Below are positions 1 to 9,841 of a stretch of DNA of 64,000 nt, piece by piece. Source of the DNA: Bacteroidota bacterium. Its GTDB lineage: Bacteria; Bacteroidota; Bacteroidia; Flavobacteriales_D; Sanyastnellaceae. The notes under the pieces are model-generated. The model was not told the origin of the DNA and searched no databases. It saw only the letters and a list, made by a program, of their open reading frames with translations. Numbering within the stretch: the stretch's first letter is position 1; each line of letters begins with the position of its first letter. The position numbers were made by a program, and so were the translations under genes. Location: the NCBI GenBank assembly GCA_002746975.1, contig NVXE01000007.1:56615-120614 (forward strand). The letters are read 5' to 3'.

Positions 1-225
1 GGTCAGCATAATCGTTTGCGTGCACCGGGTTCTATTGGAGCTGCTTCTTATCCTGCTCGTGTTTTCAAAGGAATGCGCATGGCAGGTCAAATGGGAAATG
101 AGCGCGTTACTATTGAGAATTTAGAAGTCCTCAAAGTAATGCCTGAAGAAGGTGTACTTGTTGTAAAGGGTGCAGTACCTGGACACAAAGGGACCACAGT
201 CGTAATCCGTAAGCCACAAGCATAA
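1..225 (+). CDS. rplC: 50S ribosomal protein L3, 3' end (partial)
   Basis: Only the last 74 codons are in the window; the frame is open to base 1, so the gene starts upstream. The residues [24 protein letters not shown] and the following [10 protein letters not shown] stretch are the conserved L3 C-terminal half that reaches toward the peptidyl transferase centre in the large subunit. An internal TTG at 16 is not the start. The stop codon TAA (223-225) shares its last base with the rplD ATG, which suggests translational coupling. The identity also follows from position: L3-L4-L23-L2 is the universal S10 operon order. Confidence 0.97.
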   Translation, partial: GQHNRLRAPGSIGAASYPARVFKGMRMAGQMGNERVTIENLEVLKVMPEEGVLVVKGAVPGHKGTTVVIRKPQA

Positions 226-851
226 TGAAACTCGACGTATATACAAGTAAAGGCTCTAAGTCAAAGAAAAGCGCTGAACTCAACGATTCTGTTTTCGGAA
301 TTGAACCAAATGATCACGCTATCTACCTAGACGTTAAGCGTTACCATGCTGCTCAAAGGCAGGGAACACACGACACTCTACATAGAGGTCTAGTTTCAGG
401 ATCAACTCGTAAGATTAAGAAACAAAAAGGAACAGGTACTGCTCGTGCAGGATCAATTAAAAACCCTTTGTTTCGTGGTGGAGGTAATACGTTTGGTCCT
501 GAACCAAGGGATTACACACTAAACCTTAACTCTAAGTTGCGTAAGCTTGCAAGACGCAGTGCTCTTAGCTACAAAGCAAAAGCAGAAGGAATTATGGTAG
601 TTGACAACATCAAGTTAGACGCTCCTAAAACTAAGGATTTCCTTAACGTAATGACAAATTTGAAACTTGATGATAAGAAGACTCTTACGATTCTTCCATC
701 TCAAGATGACAACGTTTATCGTAGCTGCCGCAATTTGCCTAAGCATCGTGTAATGTTAGCTTCTGATTTAAGTACTTACGATATTATGAATTGTACGAAT
801 TTATTATTCGTTAATAATGCCCACGAGGTTCTCGAGGGATTGCTAAAGTGA
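225..851 (+). CDS. rplD: 50S ribosomal protein L4
   Basis: The product is 208 residues, the normal bacterial L4 length. The motif QKGTGTARAG around residues 67-76 followed by RGGGNTFGPEPRDY is the L4 extended loop that lines the peptide exit tunnel. Residues 1-50 form the usual N-terminal part (SVFGIEPNDHAIYLDV). The start codon overlaps the rplC stop by one base and the stop lies 7 bases before rplW. In E. coli L4 also represses its own operon; nothing here shows whether that holds in this organism. Confidence 0.98.
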   Translation: MKLDVYTSKGSKSKKSAELNDSVFGIEPNDHAIYLDVKRYHAAQRQGTHDTLHRGLVSGSTRKIKKQKGTGTARAGSIKNPLFRGGGNTFGPEPRDYTLNLNSKLRKLARRSALSYKAKAEGIMVVDNIKLDAPKTKDFLNVMTNLKLDDKKTLTILPSQDDNVYRSCRNLPKHRVMLASDLSTYDIMNCTNLLFVNNAHEVLEGLLK

Positions 852-858
852 TATCACT

Positions 859-1152
859 ATGAAAGAGATTCTCATTAAGCCCCTTATTACCGAGAAAATG
901 TCAGCAGATACTGACAAAACAAATAGCTACGGTTTCGTAGTTGCACTCGGAGCAAATAAGATCGAAATTAAAAAGGCGATCGAAAAAGAATATAACGTTT
1001 CCGTTACTAGCGTTCGCACTTTACGTGTTGATGGAAAAGCGAAACAACGTTTCACAAAAACCGGTGTCGTCAAAGGACGTACTAATTCTTATAAAAAAGC
1101 ATTAGTAAGTATAGCTGAAGGCGAAATCATCGATTTCTACGATAACATCTGA
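859..1152 (+). CDS. rplW: 50S ribosomal protein L23
   Basis: A 97-residue L23. The N-terminus ([14 protein letters not shown]) and the [22 protein letters not shown] segment are the family signature. L23 sits at the tunnel exit and is the docking site for trigger factor and SRP. The gene lies 7 bases after rplD and one base before rplB, inside the S10 operon. Confidence 0.98.
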   Translation: MKEILIKPLITEKMSADTDKTNSYGFVVALGANKIEIKKAIEKEYNVSVTSVRTLRVDGKAKQRFTKTGVVKGRTNSYKKALVSIAEGEIIDFYDNI

Positions 1153-1153
1153 T

Positions 1154-1975
1154 ATGGCATTACGTAAATTCAATCCAATAACGCCTGGTATGCGTCATAG
1201 GGTGCTCACGAACTTTTCGGAGCTAACTACTGACAAACCACATAAGCCGTTACTTGAGTCAATCAAGAAATCTGGTGGTCGTAACGACACTGGAAAGATG
1301 ACTATGCGTTACCGTGGTGGTGGCCATAAGCGTAGATATCGTGTTATTGATTTTAAACGCAATAAGCATGAGGAAGCTACAGTTTTAACTGTTGAATACG
1401 ATCCAAATCGTACAAGCCGTATATGTCTTGTTGAGTATAAAGATGGCGATAAACGCTATATCATCGCTCCAGCAGGGTTAACACCTGGGATGAAGATTAA
1501 CTCTGGTAAAACTGCTATACCTCAAGTAGGTCATGCAATGTATTTATCTGATATTCCACTCGGAACGATTATTCATAATATTGAGTTGAACCCAGGACGA
1601 GGCGCGTGTATTGCTCGTAGTGCTGGTTCTTATGCTCAATTGGCTGCTCGTGATGGCAAGTTTGCTATCATTAAGCTTCCTAGTGGAGAAACAAGAATGA
1701 TTTTAGTTACTTGCCTTGCGGTAATAGGTTCAGTAGGTAACTCTGAACACAACCTTCAGGTTAGTGGTAAAGCCGGTCGTTCACGCTGGTTGGGTCGTCG
1801 TCCACGCGTTCGTGGAGTCGTAATGAACCCAGTAGATCACCCTATGGGTGGTGGTGAAGGTAAATCATCTGGTGGACATCCACGTTCACGTAATGGAATT
1901 CCTGCGAAAGGTTATAAAACTCGTAACCCACGCAACAAGTCGTCTAAGTATATCATTGAACGAAGGAAGAAATAA
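1154..1975 (+). CDS. rplB: 50S ribosomal protein L2
   Basis: At 273 residues this is a full-length L2. The conserved C-terminal block [21 protein letters not shown] contains the histidine implicated in subunit association and peptidyl transferase centre structure. The N-terminal half carries the OB-fold and SH3-like folds ([24 protein letters not shown], then VEYDPNRT). It follows rplW by one base and precedes rpsS by three. No anomalies were seen. Confidence 0.99.
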   Translation: MALRKFNPITPGMRHRVLTNFSELTTDKPHKPLLESIKKSGGRNDTGKMTMRYRGGGHKRRYRVIDFKRNKHEEATVLTVEYDPNRTSRICLVEYKDGDKRYIIAPAGLTPGMKINSGKTAIPQVGHAMYLSDIPLGTIIHNIELNPGRGACIARSAGSYAQLAARDGKFAIIKLPSGETRMILVTCLAVIGSVGNSEHNLQVSGKAGRSRWLGRRPRVRGVVMNPVDHPMGGGEGKSSGGHPRSRNGIPAKGYKTRNPRNKSSKYIIERRKK

Positions 1976-1978
1976 GAT

Positions 1979-2254
1979 ATGGCACGTTCGCTGAAAAAAC
2001 CCCCATTTGTCCATTACAAGCTGGTTCAACGTGTTGACGCCATGCATGCTTCTGGAAAAAAGTCAGTTATTAAAACTTGGTCTCGAGCCAGTACAATTAC
2101 TCCTGACTTTGTAGGATTGACAATAGCCGTTCATAACGGTCGCCAGTTTATACCTGTATTTGTTACAGAGAACATGGTAGGTCATAAGCTCGGAGAATTT
2201 TCTCCAACTCGTTCGTTCCGTGGACACGCGGATAAAAAGGATAAGAAGCGCTAG
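1979..2254 (+). CDS. rpsS: 30S ribosomal protein S19
   Basis: A 91-residue S19. It begins [11 protein letters not shown], has the conserved [16 protein letters not shown] block, and ends with [16 protein letters not shown], which contacts 16S rRNA in the subunit head near S13. It lies within the operon, three bases after rplB. Confidence 0.98.
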   Translation: MARSLKKPPFVHYKLVQRVDAMHASGKKSVIKTWSRASTITPDFVGLTIAVHNGRQFIPVFVTENMVGHKLGEFSPTRSFRGHADKKDKKR

Positions 2255-2275
2255 CCGCTCGCTAACTAAGGAACT

Positions 2276-2674
2276 ATGGGAGCACGTAAAAGATTAAAAG
2301 CAGAAGAGCGCAAAGAAGCAATGAAGTCAATTGCTATTGCGAAACTCAATAACTGCCCTACCTCGCCTCGTAAGATGCGTTTGGTAGCAGATACCGTTCG
2401 CGGTAAGGATGTATTCGACGCACTTAATATCTTGCGCTTTTCAGCTCAAGAAGCATCTGGTCGAATTGAAAAATTACTCAGATCAGCAATTGCTAACTGG
2501 GAAGCAAAAAATGCAGGAGCACGTCCTGAAGATTCGGATTTAACCATCCGTGAAATCTTTGTTGATAGTGCAAGAATGCTTAAGCGTATTCAACCAGCAC
2601 CTCAGGGTCGAGCTCACCGCATTAGGAAGCGTTCGAACCACGTTACCATCATTGTAGATAGCGCTAAGAATTAA
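2276..2674 (+). CDS. rplV: 50S ribosomal protein L22
   Basis: The core [32 protein letters not shown] identifies L22, whose beta-hairpin lines the exit tunnel. The tail [21 protein letters not shown] is the conserved C-terminal hairpin and end. The product is 132 residues with a basic N-terminal extension before the core ([18 protein letters not shown]), which is usual for Bacteroidota L22. An internal ATG 15 codons in would give a shorter form, but the first ATG fits the phylum better. Confidence 0.97.
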   Translation: MGARKRLKAEERKEAMKSIAIAKLNNCPTSPRKMRLVADTVRGKDVFDALNILRFSAQEASGRIEKLLRSAIANWEAKNAGARPEDSDLTIREIFVDSARMLKRIQPAPQGRAHRIRKRSNHVTIIVDSAKN

Positions 2675-2675
2675 T

Positions 2676-3410
2676 ATGGGACAGAAAACACATCCAATAG
2701 GTAATCGCCTCGGAATAATTCGCGGTTGGGATTCTAACTGGTACGGAGGAAACGATTATGGCTCTAAGCTTGTAGAGGACTATAAAATCCGTGAATATCT
2801 TACAGCACGTTTGCGTAAAGCAAGTGTCGCTAACGTTATTATCGAACGTACTCTTAAGTTAGTAACCGTAACCATTAAATCTGCTCGTCCTGGTGTAATC
2901 ATCGGTAAAGGAGGATCGGAAGTTGATAAACTTCGTGAAGAACTTAAAAAGCTAACAGGAAAAGATGTTCAAATTAACATCTATGAAATAAAGCGCCCTG
3001 AGTTAGACGCTCGTCTTGTTGCAGATAGTGTAGCTCGTCAATTAGAGGCTAGAATTAATCATAGACGTGCAATTAAGATGTCGATTCAAAGTACTATGCG
3101 TCTAGGCGCTGAAGGTATTAAGATAAACATTGCTGGTCGTATTAATGGTGCTGAGATTGCTCGTTCGGAAGCATATAAAGAAGGACGTATTCCTCTTCAT
3201 ACATTCCGTGCAGATATTGATTATGCTCATGTTGAAGCTCACACAACTTATGGTGTGTTAGGAATTAAATGTTGGATTTGTCGTGGAGAGATTTACGGGA
3301 AACCTGATTTAGCTCCACTACCTCCTCAAAAGAAGGAGAGAGGAGGAGATCGTCGTGGTGGTGAACGCCATGGTGGTGGAGGAGGTCGTCGTAATAACCC
3401 ACGTAGATAA
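2676..3410 (+). CDS. rpsC: 30S ribosomal protein S3
   Basis: Starts [18 protein letters not shown], the S3 signature. A KH domain lies around residues 60-110 with the GVIIGKGG loop that binds single-stranded rRNA; the C-terminal domain follows ([28 protein letters not shown]). S3 forms part of the mRNA entry helicase. The product is 244 residues, ending in a long Gly/Arg-rich tail (about 25 residues) that is probably disordered. The start is one base after the rplV stop. Confidence 0.98.
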   Translation: MGQKTHPIGNRLGIIRGWDSNWYGGNDYGSKLVEDYKIREYLTARLRKASVANVIIERTLKLVTVTIKSARPGVIIGKGGSEVDKLREELKKLTGKDVQINIYEIKRPELDARLVADSVARQLEARINHRRAIKMSIQSTMRLGAEGIKINIAGRINGAEIARSEAYKEGRIPLHTFRADIDYAHVEAHTTYGVLGIKCWICRGEIYGKPDLAPLPPQKKERGGDRRGGERHGGGGGRRNNPRR

Positions 3411-3422
3411 TAGCTGACTGAT

Positions 3423-3845
3423 ATGTTACAGCCAAAAAGAACAAAATTCCGTAAAATGCAAAAGGGCCGCGTACGTGGTCTTGCCTACCGTGGTAGCACA
3501 GTAGCTTACGGTTCATTCGCAATTAAGACTCTTGATGTAGGATTTATTACCTCACGTCAAATTGAAGCTGCACGTATTGCGATTAATCGTTTTATGAAAC
3601 GTGAAGGAAAAGTTTGGATTAGAATATTTCCGGATAAACCTATGACATCAAAACCTGCTGAAGTACGTATGGGTAAAGGTAAAGGAGCTCCTTCTCATTG
3701 GGTAGCACCAGTACGCCCAGGTCGTATAATGTTCGAAGTTGATGGTGTGCCGTTTGAAACAGCACAAGAAGCATTACGTCTTGGAGCACAAAAGCTCCCA
3801 GTTCGTTGTAAGTTTGTAACTCGCCCTGATTATGCAGCGCAATGA
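3423..3845 (+). CDS. rplP: 50S ribosomal protein L16
   Basis: A 140-residue L16: [16 protein letters not shown] at the start, [12 protein letters not shown], and the [19 protein letters not shown] block. L16 organises the A-site/tRNA region of the large subunit. The stop codon TGA overlaps the rpmC ATG in an ATGA arrangement, so the two are likely translationally coupled. Confidence 0.98.
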   Translation: MLQPKRTKFRKMQKGRVRGLAYRGSTVAYGSFAIKTLDVGFITSRQIEAARIAINRFMKREGKVWIRIFPDKPMTSKPAEVRMGKGKGAPSHWVAPVRPGRIMFEVDGVPFETAQEALRLGAQKLPVRCKFVTRPDYAAQ

Positions 3846-4057
3846 TTGAAATGAACGAAATACGCCAGATGTCTGATAAAGACTTGGCAGAAAGAATTGT
3901 TGTTGAGCGTGAAGCTTACACAAAACTACGCTTTAACCACACTATTGCTGGTTTAGAAACGCCGACTATTTTAAAAATTAAGAAGCGCGATATCGCACGT
4001 CTTTTAACAGAACAAACTTCGCGTTCGAACGCTAAGGTTGATTCTACGAACGCTTAA
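3842..4057 (+). CDS. rpmC: 50S ribosomal protein L29
   Basis: A short (71-residue) helical protein. The pattern [36 protein letters not shown] then [12 protein letters not shown] is the L29 two-helix hairpin at the tunnel exit. The ATG at 3842 overlaps the rplP stop by four bases; an in-frame ATG at 3851 would also serve. Position between L16 and S17 is canonical. Confidence 0.96.
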   Translation: MIEMNEIRQMSDKDLAERIVVEREAYTKLRFNHTIAGLETPTILKIKKRDIARLLTEQTSRSNAKVDSTNA

Positions 4058-4059
4058 TT

Positions 4060-4329
4060 ATGAGTACAGAAACTATCACACGCAACCTACGTAAAGAACG
4101 AATTGGCATTGTTACATCTAATAAGATGGATAAGTCAATAGTTGTAGCTGTTGAGAGAAAGGAAAAGCATCCTTTCTACGGGAAGTTCGTTACTAAGACG
4201 ACAAAATTTGTTGCTCATGATGAGGAACAAACGTGTAACATCGGTGATACAGTACGTATCATGGAAACACGCCCACTTAGTAAGCGCAAGTGCTGGAGAT
4301 TAATTGAGGTAATTGAACGTGCTAAGTAA
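4060..4329 (+). CDS. rpsQ: 30S ribosomal protein S17
   Basis: An 89-residue S17 with the OB-fold residues [29 protein letters not shown] and the C-terminal [20 protein letters not shown] motif. It is a primary 16S rRNA binder in the subunit body. It begins two bases after rpmC. Confidence 0.98.
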   Translation: MSTETITRNLRKERIGIVTSNKMDKSIVVAVERKEKHPFYGKFVTKTTKFVAHDEEQTCNIGDTVRIMETRPLSKRKCWRLIEVIERAK

Positions 4330-4348
4330 TTTTAACTACTAAGAAACG

Positions 4349-4717
4349 ATGATACAACAAGAATCCAGAATGAAAGTAGCAGATAACAGCGGTGCTCGTG
4401 AAGTACTCTGTATCCGTGTACTTGGAGGAACCAAGAGACGTTATGCTTCAATTGGTGATAAAGTAGTGGTTACAGTAAAAAGCGCAACACCTAACGGAAA
4501 CGTTAAAAAAGGTACTGTTGTAAAAGCTGTAGTAGTAAGAACTCGTAAAGAAGTACGTAGACAAGATGGATCTTATATCCGTTTTGACGACAATGCTGTA
4601 GTTCTCTTGAATGAGAATGGCGAGTTAAGAGGAACACGTATATTCGGTCCTGTAGCACGTGAATTACGTGATAAGGACTTCATGAAAATTGTCTCATTAG
4701 CACCTGAGGTACTTTAA
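4349..4717 (+). CDS. rplN: 50S ribosomal protein L14
   Basis: A 122-residue L14, the normal size: [16 protein letters not shown] at the N-terminus, [21 protein letters not shown] in the centre and [14 protein letters not shown] near the end. L14 forms intersubunit bridges with 16S rRNA and is the binding site of the silencing factor RsfS. Confidence 0.99.
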   Translation: MIQQESRMKVADNSGAREVLCIRVLGGTKRRYASIGDKVVVTVKSATPNGNVKKGTVVKAVVVRTRKEVRRQDGSYIRFDDNAVVLLNENGELRGTRIFGPVARELRDKDFMKIVSLAPEVL

Positions 4718-4733
4718 AGACGAGTAAGGAAAG

Positions 4734-5054
4734 ATGGAAAAGCGACTAAAAATAAAATCAGGAGATACTGTAAAGGTCATTTCTGGGGGTAACCGCGGAA
4801 AGCAAGGATCTGTACTTTCTGTTGATCGCAAAACAGACCGTGTAGTGATTGAAGGTGTAAACATCATCACAAAGCACGTTAAGCCAAGTGCGTCTAACCC
4901 ACAGGGTGGCGTAGTGAAAGTTGAAGCTGCTATTCACATTTCAAATGTGATGGTTGTTGATTCTTCAGGCAAAACAACTCGAGTAGGCCGTCGCAGAAAC
5001 GACGCCGGTAAACTTACTCGTTATTCTAAAAAAACTAATGAAGATCTGAAGTAA
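4734..5054 (+). CDS. rplX: 50S ribosomal protein L24
   Basis: The 106-residue product carries the KOW motif ([20 protein letters not shown]) near the N-terminus and the [18 protein letters not shown] segment. L24 is an assembly initiator of the large subunit. The stop TAA ends at 5054, the same base that begins the rplE ATG, so the genes overlap by one base. Confidence 0.98.
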   Translation: MEKRLKIKSGDTVKVISGGNRGKQGSVLSVDRKTDRVVIEGVNIITKHVKPSASNPQGGVVKVEAAIHISNVMVVDSSGKTTRVGRRRNDAGKLTRYSKKTNEDLK

Positions 5055-5605
5055 TGACATACGTATCTAGACTTCAAACCCAGTATAATGATGAGATAGC
5101 TCCTGCTCTTGTAAAGCAGTTTGAGTACTCATCTAAAATGCAGGCTCCACGTATTACTAAAATTTGTCTTAACCAAGGTGTTGGTCAAGCAGTAGGAGAT
5201 CGTAAAATGGTTGATCAAGCCGTTGAAGAGATGAGTAATATAGCTGGACAAAAAGCTGTAAAGACTAATTCTACAAAGGATGTCTCTAACTTTAAACTCA
5301 GAAAAGGAATGCCTATTGGATGTCGCGTAACTTTACGTCGTGATAAAATGTATGATTTCCTTGATCGTCTTATTTCGATTACTCTTCCTAGAACTCGTGA
5401 CTTCCAGGGCATCAAAGCAAAAGGTTTTGACGGCAGAGGTAACTTTACGTTTGGAATTAAAGAGCAACTTGTATTTCCTGAGATAAATATTGACTCTGTC
5501 AAGCTTATTAACGGAATGGATATTACTATTGTAACAACAGCAAATACTGATGAAGAGGCAAAAGCCTTATTGACAGAATTTGGCTTCCCTTTCAAAAAGA
5601 ACTAA
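5054..5605 (+). CDS. rplE: 50S ribosomal protein L5
   Basis: A 183-residue L5, which binds 5S rRNA and contacts the P-site tRNA. Signatures are [49 protein letters not shown], and the [14 protein letters not shown] block. It overlaps the rplX stop by one base and precedes rpsN by two. An antiparallel ORF on the opposite strand is a shadow. Confidence 0.99.
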   Translation: MTYVSRLQTQYNDEIAPALVKQFEYSSKMQAPRITKICLNQGVGQAVGDRKMVDQAVEEMSNIAGQKAVKTNSTKDVSNFKLRKGMPIGCRVTLRRDKMYDFLDRLISITLPRTRDFQGIKAKGFDGRGNFTFGIKEQLVFPEINIDSVKLINGMDITIVTTANTDEEAKALLTEFGFPFKKN

Positions 5606-5607
5606 TT

Positions 5608-5877
5608 ATGGCGAAAGAAAGCATGAAAGCGCGAGAGCGCAAGCGCGCCAAGATGGTCGCTAAGTACGCTGCAAAGCGAAAAGCCTTGAAGGAGGCAGGT
5701 GATTGGGAAGGCTTACAGAAGCTCCCACCAAACTCAGCTGCTGTGCGAATGCACAACCGTTGTCAGATTACAGGACGTCCTCGTGGATATATGCGTCAAT
5801 TCGGCGTTTCCCGTGTTCTATTTAGAAAACTGGCCCTTTCGGGTCGCATCCCAGGCGTGAAGAAAGCTAGCTGGTAA
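5608..5877 (+). CDS. rpsN: 30S ribosomal protein S14 (long form lacking zinc ligands)
   Basis: The 89-residue product is the long S14 type. The conserved segment [25 protein letters not shown] is present, but the CxxC...CxxC zinc ribbon of the short 61-residue form is absent. [17 protein letters not shown] is the typical N-terminus. The codon choice here has somewhat more G+C than its neighbours (for example 5611-5720), which is mild and may only reflect Arg/Ala richness. Confidence 0.98.
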   Translation: MAKESMKARERKRAKMVAKYAAKRKALKEAGDWEGLQKLPPNSAAVRMHNRCQITGRPRGYMRQFGVSRVLFRKLALSGRIPGVKKASW

Positions 5878-5908
5878 GCTGCTTTTTAATCTCCAGAAAG
5901 AAACTGAT

Positions 5909-6307
5909 ATGCACAGTGATCCTTTAGCAGACCTATTAACTCGCATTCGCAATGCGCAGATGGCACAACACAAAGTTGTAAATGTTCCTTCTTCTAATTT
6001 AAAGAAAGAAGTAACAAAGATACTTTTTGACCAGGGCTATATTCTTAACTACAAATTTGTAGATGAGAAGCCTCAGGGTACCATTAAAATTGCACTCCGC
6101 TACGATTCTAAAACTCGTAGACCTGCCATAACAGAAGTTAAACGCTTCTCAAAGCCTGGTCTTCGTAAATACGGTAGTTCATCTGAGCTACCTAGAGTTT
6201 TAAATGGACTTGGAATAAGTATAATTTCAACCAATAAAGGGTTGATGACAGATAAAGAGGCACGTCGATTAAACATTGGCGGAGAAATTCTTTGTACAGT
6301 TTACTGA
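5909..6307 (+). CDS. rpsH: 30S ribosomal protein S8
   Basis: A 132-residue S8: DPLADLLTRIRNAQMAQHKVV at the start and the C-terminal STNKGLMTDKEARRLNIGGEILCTVY signature, which contacts helix 21 of 16S rRNA. In E. coli S8 represses the spc operon by binding the L5 mRNA; that control was not assessed here. A 31-base gap separates it from rpsN. Confidence 0.99.
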   Translation: MHSDPLADLLTRIRNAQMAQHKVVNVPSSNLKKEVTKILFDQGYILNYKFVDEKPQGTIKIALRYDSKTRRPAITEVKRFSKPGLRKYGSSSELPRVLNGLGISIISTNKGLMTDKEARRLNIGGEILCTVY

Positions 6308-6324
6308 TATAATCAAAAAAGAAA

Positions 6325-6876
6325 ATGTCACGTATAGGAAAAGCCCCAATAACGATACCTGAAGGTGTTACTTTAACATTTGACAATAATGTTGTCAAAG
6401 TAAAAGGAACGAAAGGTGAATTAACACAACAGATAGATAACTCTATTTCAGTTGCAATAGAAGATAATATTGTTTCTTTTACTCGTTCTTCGAATGATAA
6501 AGAATTCAGATCTAAGCATGGATTATACCGCGCTCTGATTTTCAATATGATTGAGGGTGTATCTAAAGGGTACACAAAAGAACTTGAGCTTTACGGAGTA
6601 GGTTTCCGTGCATCATCACAAGGCCAACAGCTCACACTGAGCTTAGGGTATAGCCATGCTATTGTGATGGAGCTACCTACTGAAGTAAAACTACTTGCTG
6701 AAACTAAAAAAGGACAACCACCATATGTTAAGCTAGAGTCTCATGACAAACAGCTGATTGGAATTGTCGCAGCAAAAATCCGTTCACTCCGTAAACCGGA
6801 ACCTTATAAAGGTAAAGGAATTCGTTATAAGGGTGAAGAAATTCGTCGTAAAGCTGGTAAGACGGCTGCTAAATAA
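6325..6876 (+). CDS. rplF: 50S ribosomal protein L6
   Basis: A 183-residue L6 with the two repeated alpha/beta domains: [17 protein letters not shown] begins the first, and the second carries [20 protein letters not shown] and the C-terminal signature [23 protein letters not shown]. It sits near the sarcin-ricin loop and the elongation factor site. Confidence 0.99.
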   Translation: MSRIGKAPITIPEGVTLTFDNNVVKVKGTKGELTQQIDNSISVAIEDNIVSFTRSSNDKEFRSKHGLYRALIFNMIEGVSKGYTKELELYGVGFRASSQGQQLTLSLGYSHAIVMELPTEVKLLAETKKGQPPYVKLESHDKQLIGIVAAKIRSLRKPEPYKGKGIRYKGEEIRRKAGKTAAK

Positions 6877-6884
6877 ATAAAGTA

Positions 6885-7241
6885 ATGTCTACGAATAAAA
6901 AAGCATTAGCTCGTCTAAAAGTAAAACGCCGCGTTCGCGGTAAGTTGTCAGGAACATCAGATCGTCCGAGATTATCTGTGTTTCGTAGCAATAAGCAGAT
7001 TTATGCTCAAATCATTGATGACCAAAGCGGTCGTACTTTGGCTTCAGCATCATCTATCACAAAAGAAGGATCAATCAAGCAACCTAAGTTAGAGCAAGCC
7101 TCTTCAGTAGGTTCTATGATTGCTGAACAAGCAAAAAACGCTGGAATTAGTAATGTGGTTTTTGACCGCAACGGTTACTTATTTCACGGACGTGTTAAAC
7201 AATTAGCTCAAGCTGCCCGTGACGGTGGTCTTAAATTCTAA
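6885..7241 (+). CDS. rplR: 50S ribosomal protein L18
   Basis: A 118-residue 5S rRNA-binding L18: [33 protein letters not shown] and the C-terminal [26 protein letters not shown]. It lies between L6 and S5 as usual in the spc operon. Confidence 0.99.
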   Translation: MSTNKKALARLKVKRRVRGKLSGTSDRPRLSVFRSNKQIYAQIIDDQSGRTLASASSITKEGSIKQPKLEQASSVGSMIAEQAKNAGISNVVFDRNGYLFHGRVKQLAQAARDGGLKF

Positions 7242-7246
7242 TAATT

Positions 7247-7822
7247 ATGAATCAAGGACAAGGACAAGGCCAAGGACAAGGCCAAGGAAAGCGTAACCAA
7301 CGCCCAGGAGGACGTCGTGAACAGCAAAGTCGTACAGGTGATCCAGATTTGAAGGAACGCTTAGTTGGTATTAACCGTGTTGCAAAAACAACAAAAGGAG
7401 GAAGAACTTTTAGCTTTAGTGCGATTGTTGTAGTTGGCGATGAAAAAGGTAAAGTTGGGCATGGTCTAGGTAAGAGCCGTGAGGTAGCTACTGCTATCCA
7501 AAAGGGTATCGAAACAGGCAAGAAAGACATGATCACAGTGCCCGTTATTAACGGTACTATTCCTCATCGTCAAGAAGCAAAGTACGCTGGTGCTCATGTG
7601 TTAATCCGTCCTGCATCTGCTGGAACTGGAGTTATTGCTGGAGGTGCTATGCGTGCCGTTCTTGAGAGTGCAGGTATTAAAAACGTTCTTGCTAAGTCTC
7701 TCGGTTCTTCAAATCCACACAACGTGGTGAAAGCTACATTCAATGCTTTGAGAGAGCTTCGTGATGCGAAGACAATTGCTAATGCTCGCGGTATTTCTGT
7801 AAGCAAAGTATTTCAAGGCTGA
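7247..7822 (+). CDS. rpsE: 30S ribosomal protein S5 with Gly-Gln repeat N-terminus
   Basis: The S5 core starts near residue 35: [46 protein letters not shown] is the double-stranded RNA-binding domain, followed by the C-terminal domain with [29 protein letters not shown]5 takes part in decoding fidelity and mRNA entry. The product is 191 residues because of an N-terminal extension of about 30 residues that starts with repeated Gly-Gln dipeptides encoded by tandem hexamers. The only ATG in frame that fits the spacing is at 7247. Confidence 0.98.
   Translation: MNQGQGQGQGQGQGKRNQRPGGRREQQSRTGDPDLKERLVGINRVAKTTKGGRTFSFSAIVVVGDEKGKVGHGLGKSREVATAIQKGIETGKKDMITVPVINGTIPHRQEAKYAGAHVLIRPASAGTGVIAGGAMRAVLESAGIKNVLAKSLGSSNPHNVVKATFNALRELRDAKTIANARGISVSKVFQG
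7253..7288 (+). repeat. Tandem CAAGGA/CAAGGC hexamers inside rpsE
   Basis: Six consecutive 6-base units (CAAGGA, CAAGGA, CAAGGC, CAAGGA, CAAGGC, CAAGGA) encode alternating Gln-Gly directly after the Met-Asn start of S5. Two 12-base higher-order copies of CAAGGACAAGGC are perfect (7259-7270 and 7271-7282). Unit changes keep the frame, so length variation would alter the tail without destroying the protein. Confidence 0.9.
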
Positions 7823-7833
7823 ACCTAAGAATT

Positions 7834-8013
7834 ATGAGTAAAGTAATAATTACACAAGTACGTAGTGCAATAAATCGCACGAAACGTCAGAAAGACACTA
7901 TTGTGGCTTTAGGAATTAAAAAGCTTAACAATCCTGTTGAGCACGAGGCGACACCACAAATTATGGGCATGATCCGTAAGGTAAGTCACCTTGTTAAAAT
8001 TGAGAATAAATAA
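7834..8013 (+). CDS. rpmD: 50S ribosomal protein L30
   Basis: A 59-residue product between S5 and L15, the canonical place of rpmD. It reads MSKVIITQVRSAIN, then KRQKDTIVALGIKKLN and MGMIRKVSHLVKI, which matches the short bacterial L30 fold (beta-alpha-beta-beta with the conserved ALGL/I motif). It starts 11 bases after the rpsE stop and ends 16 bases before rplO. Confidence 0.97.
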   Translation: MSKVIITQVRSAINRTKRQKDTIVALGIKKLNNPVEHEATPQIMGMIRKVSHLVKIENK

Positions 8014-8029
8014 TTAAACCAGCAATAAA

Positions 8030-8491
8030 ATGAATCTAAGCAATTTAAAACCTGCATCAGGATCTATTAAGAAGCGCAAGCGAGTTGGACGTGGTGAAGG
8101 TTCTGGTCACGGCGGAACTTCTACACGTGGACACAAAGGAGCTAAATCTCGTTCAGGATACTCTTCTAAAATCGGTTTTGAAGGTGGTCAAATGCCACTT
8201 CAACGTCGTGTACCTAAGTTTGGTTTTGTTAGTCCAAATCGCGTAGAATACAAGGCAATAAATCTTGATGTGCTTCAAGAATTATCTGAAAAAATTGGAA
8301 AGACTACTATAACTCCTCAAGAAATTGTCGATAATGGTCTTGCTAGTAAGCGTGACTTAATTAAAATTCTCGGACGTGGAGAGTTAACTTCTAAAATTGA
8401 AGTTTCTGCTCACCAGTTTTCAAAGACTGCTGCTGCAGCAATTGAAGCAATCGGTGGAGTTATGGTAACTATTGATCGCCTTGCGAAATGA
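8030..8491 (+). CDS. rplO: 50S ribosomal protein L15
   Basis: A 153-residue L15. The glycine-rich N-terminus ([26 protein letters not shown], then [18 protein letters not shown]) is diagnostic; it threads into the large subunit core. The TGA stop overlaps the secY ATG in an ATGA junction. Confidence 0.99.
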   Translation: MNLSNLKPASGSIKKRKRVGRGEGSGHGGTSTRGHKGAKSRSGYSSKIGFEGGQMPLQRRVPKFGFVSPNRVEYKAINLDVLQELSEKIGKTTITPQEIVDNGLASKRDLIKILGRGELTSKIEVSAHQFSKTAAAAIEAIGGVMVTIDRLAK

Positions 8492-9834
8492 GACTGTTTT
8501 CTAAAATAGCCGATATATGGCGTCACGAAGAACTTAGAAATAAGATTGGAGTTACTCTTGGGCTTATTCTGGTATATAGAATAGGGTCTTTTATCGTCAT
8601 CCCCGGCGTTAATAGTGATGTGTTAGCAGATCAAATGAATTCACTAGGAAGCGGAGGATTAGGTGATATACTTTCTCTATTTACTGGTGGCGCATTTACT
8701 AGAGCATCAATCTTTGCTTTGGGTATTATGCCATACATTTCGGCTTCTATTATTGTTCAGTTAATGAGCATTGCTGTACCTGCAGTTCAGAAACTTCAGA
8801 ATGATGGCGAAAGTGGACGAAAGAAAATCACACAATGGACAAGGTTTTTGACTATAGCTATTGCGGTTGTACAAGCTCCTGGATATCTAGCTTCAACAGT
8901 AGTATCTGTTCCAGGTGCTGTTGTTAACCCTAGTACCTTCTGGTGGTTCTCTGCTGTAATGATTATTGTAAGTAGTACTTTAGTTATTATGTGGTTGGGT
9001 GAGCGTATTACTGATAAAGGAGTTGGAAATGGTATCTCTCTCCTTATTATGATAGGTATTATTGCGACATTCCCTCAAGCACTTATACAAGAATTTGTTC
9101 ATCCAGATTCAACAGTTTACTTTTTCCTAGTTGAGATTGCCTTCTTCCTTATAGTTATTGGAGCAAGTGTTGCTCTTGTCCAAGGTATCAGAAAGGTTCC
9201 TGTTCAAATGGCTAAGTTGCAACAAGCTGATTCTCAAATGCCATCAGGTTCGGGAGCTAGAAGTTTTATTCCTCTTAAAGTAAATTCTTCGGGAGTTATG
9301 CCTATTATTTTTGCACAGGCAATAATGTTTGTTCCTCTTTATATGACACAAGCAGAATCATTTCAGAATAATTCATTTCTACAAAGCTTAAGCGATTTTA
9401 ATGGAGTTGGGTACAACCTACTTTTCTTCTTAATGATTGTAGCGTTTACTTATTTTTATACTGCTATAACGGTTAATCCTAACCAAATGGCAGATGATTT
9501 AAAACGCCAAAATAGTTTTGTTCCTGGAATTAAACCTGGACGTGCAACAGCTGAATTTTTAGACGCAGTACTTTCTAAGATTACTCTACCAGGAGCAGTA
9601 TTTCTAGGTCTTATTGCGATATTACCAGCTATCGTATTCAACTTTGGGTTGACACATTCACAAACATTTTCCATTTTCTTTGGCGGAACATCGCTATTGA
9701 TTATGGTGGGAGTTATTTTAGACACACTTCAACAAGTTGAAAGTTATTTACTTTCTCGTCATTACGACGGTTTGATGAAGTCAGGAAAAATGCGTAGTCG
9801 CTCACAGTCACCTGTGGGAGGACTAGGCGGATAA
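8488..9834 (+). CDS. secY: Preprotein translocase channel subunit SecY
   Basis: A 448-residue inner-membrane protein with about ten hydrophobic segments spread over its length. It forms the protein-conducting channel with SecE/SecG and takes substrates from SecA and ribosomes. Family features include the N-terminal [12 protein letters not shown], the [17 protein letters not shown] segment after the plug region, [20 protein letters not shown], and the C-terminal cytosolic tail. The start overlaps the rplO stop by four bases, as expected for the spc operon; map follows by 7 bases. Confidence 0.99.
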   Translation: MRLFSKIADIWRHEELRNKIGVTLGLILVYRIGSFIVIPGVNSDVLADQMNSLGSGGLGDILSLFTGGAFTRASIFALGIMPYISASIIVQLMSIAVPAVQKLQNDGESGRKKITQWTRFLTIAIAVVQAPGYLASTVVSVPGAVVNPSTFWWFSAVMIIVSSTLVIMWLGERITDKGVGNGISLLIMIGIIATFPQALIQEFVHPDSTVYFFLVEIAFFLIVIGASVALVQGIRKVPVQMAKLQQADSQMPSGSGARSFIPLKVNSSGVMPIIFAQAIMFVPLYMTQAESFQNNSFLQSLSDFNGVGYNLLFFLMIVAFTYFYTAITVNPNQMADDLKRQNSFVPGIKPGRATAEFLDAVLSKITLPGAVFLGLIAILPAIVFNFGLTHSQTFSIFFGGTSLLIMVGVILDTLQQVESYLLSRHYDGLMKSGKMRSRSQSPVGGLGG

Positions 9835-9841
9835 TTACGAA

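Noticed and set aside
7252-7806. Minus-strand frames opposite rpsE
   Set aside because: Shadow frames produced by the codon pattern of a highly conserved ribosomal protein gene.
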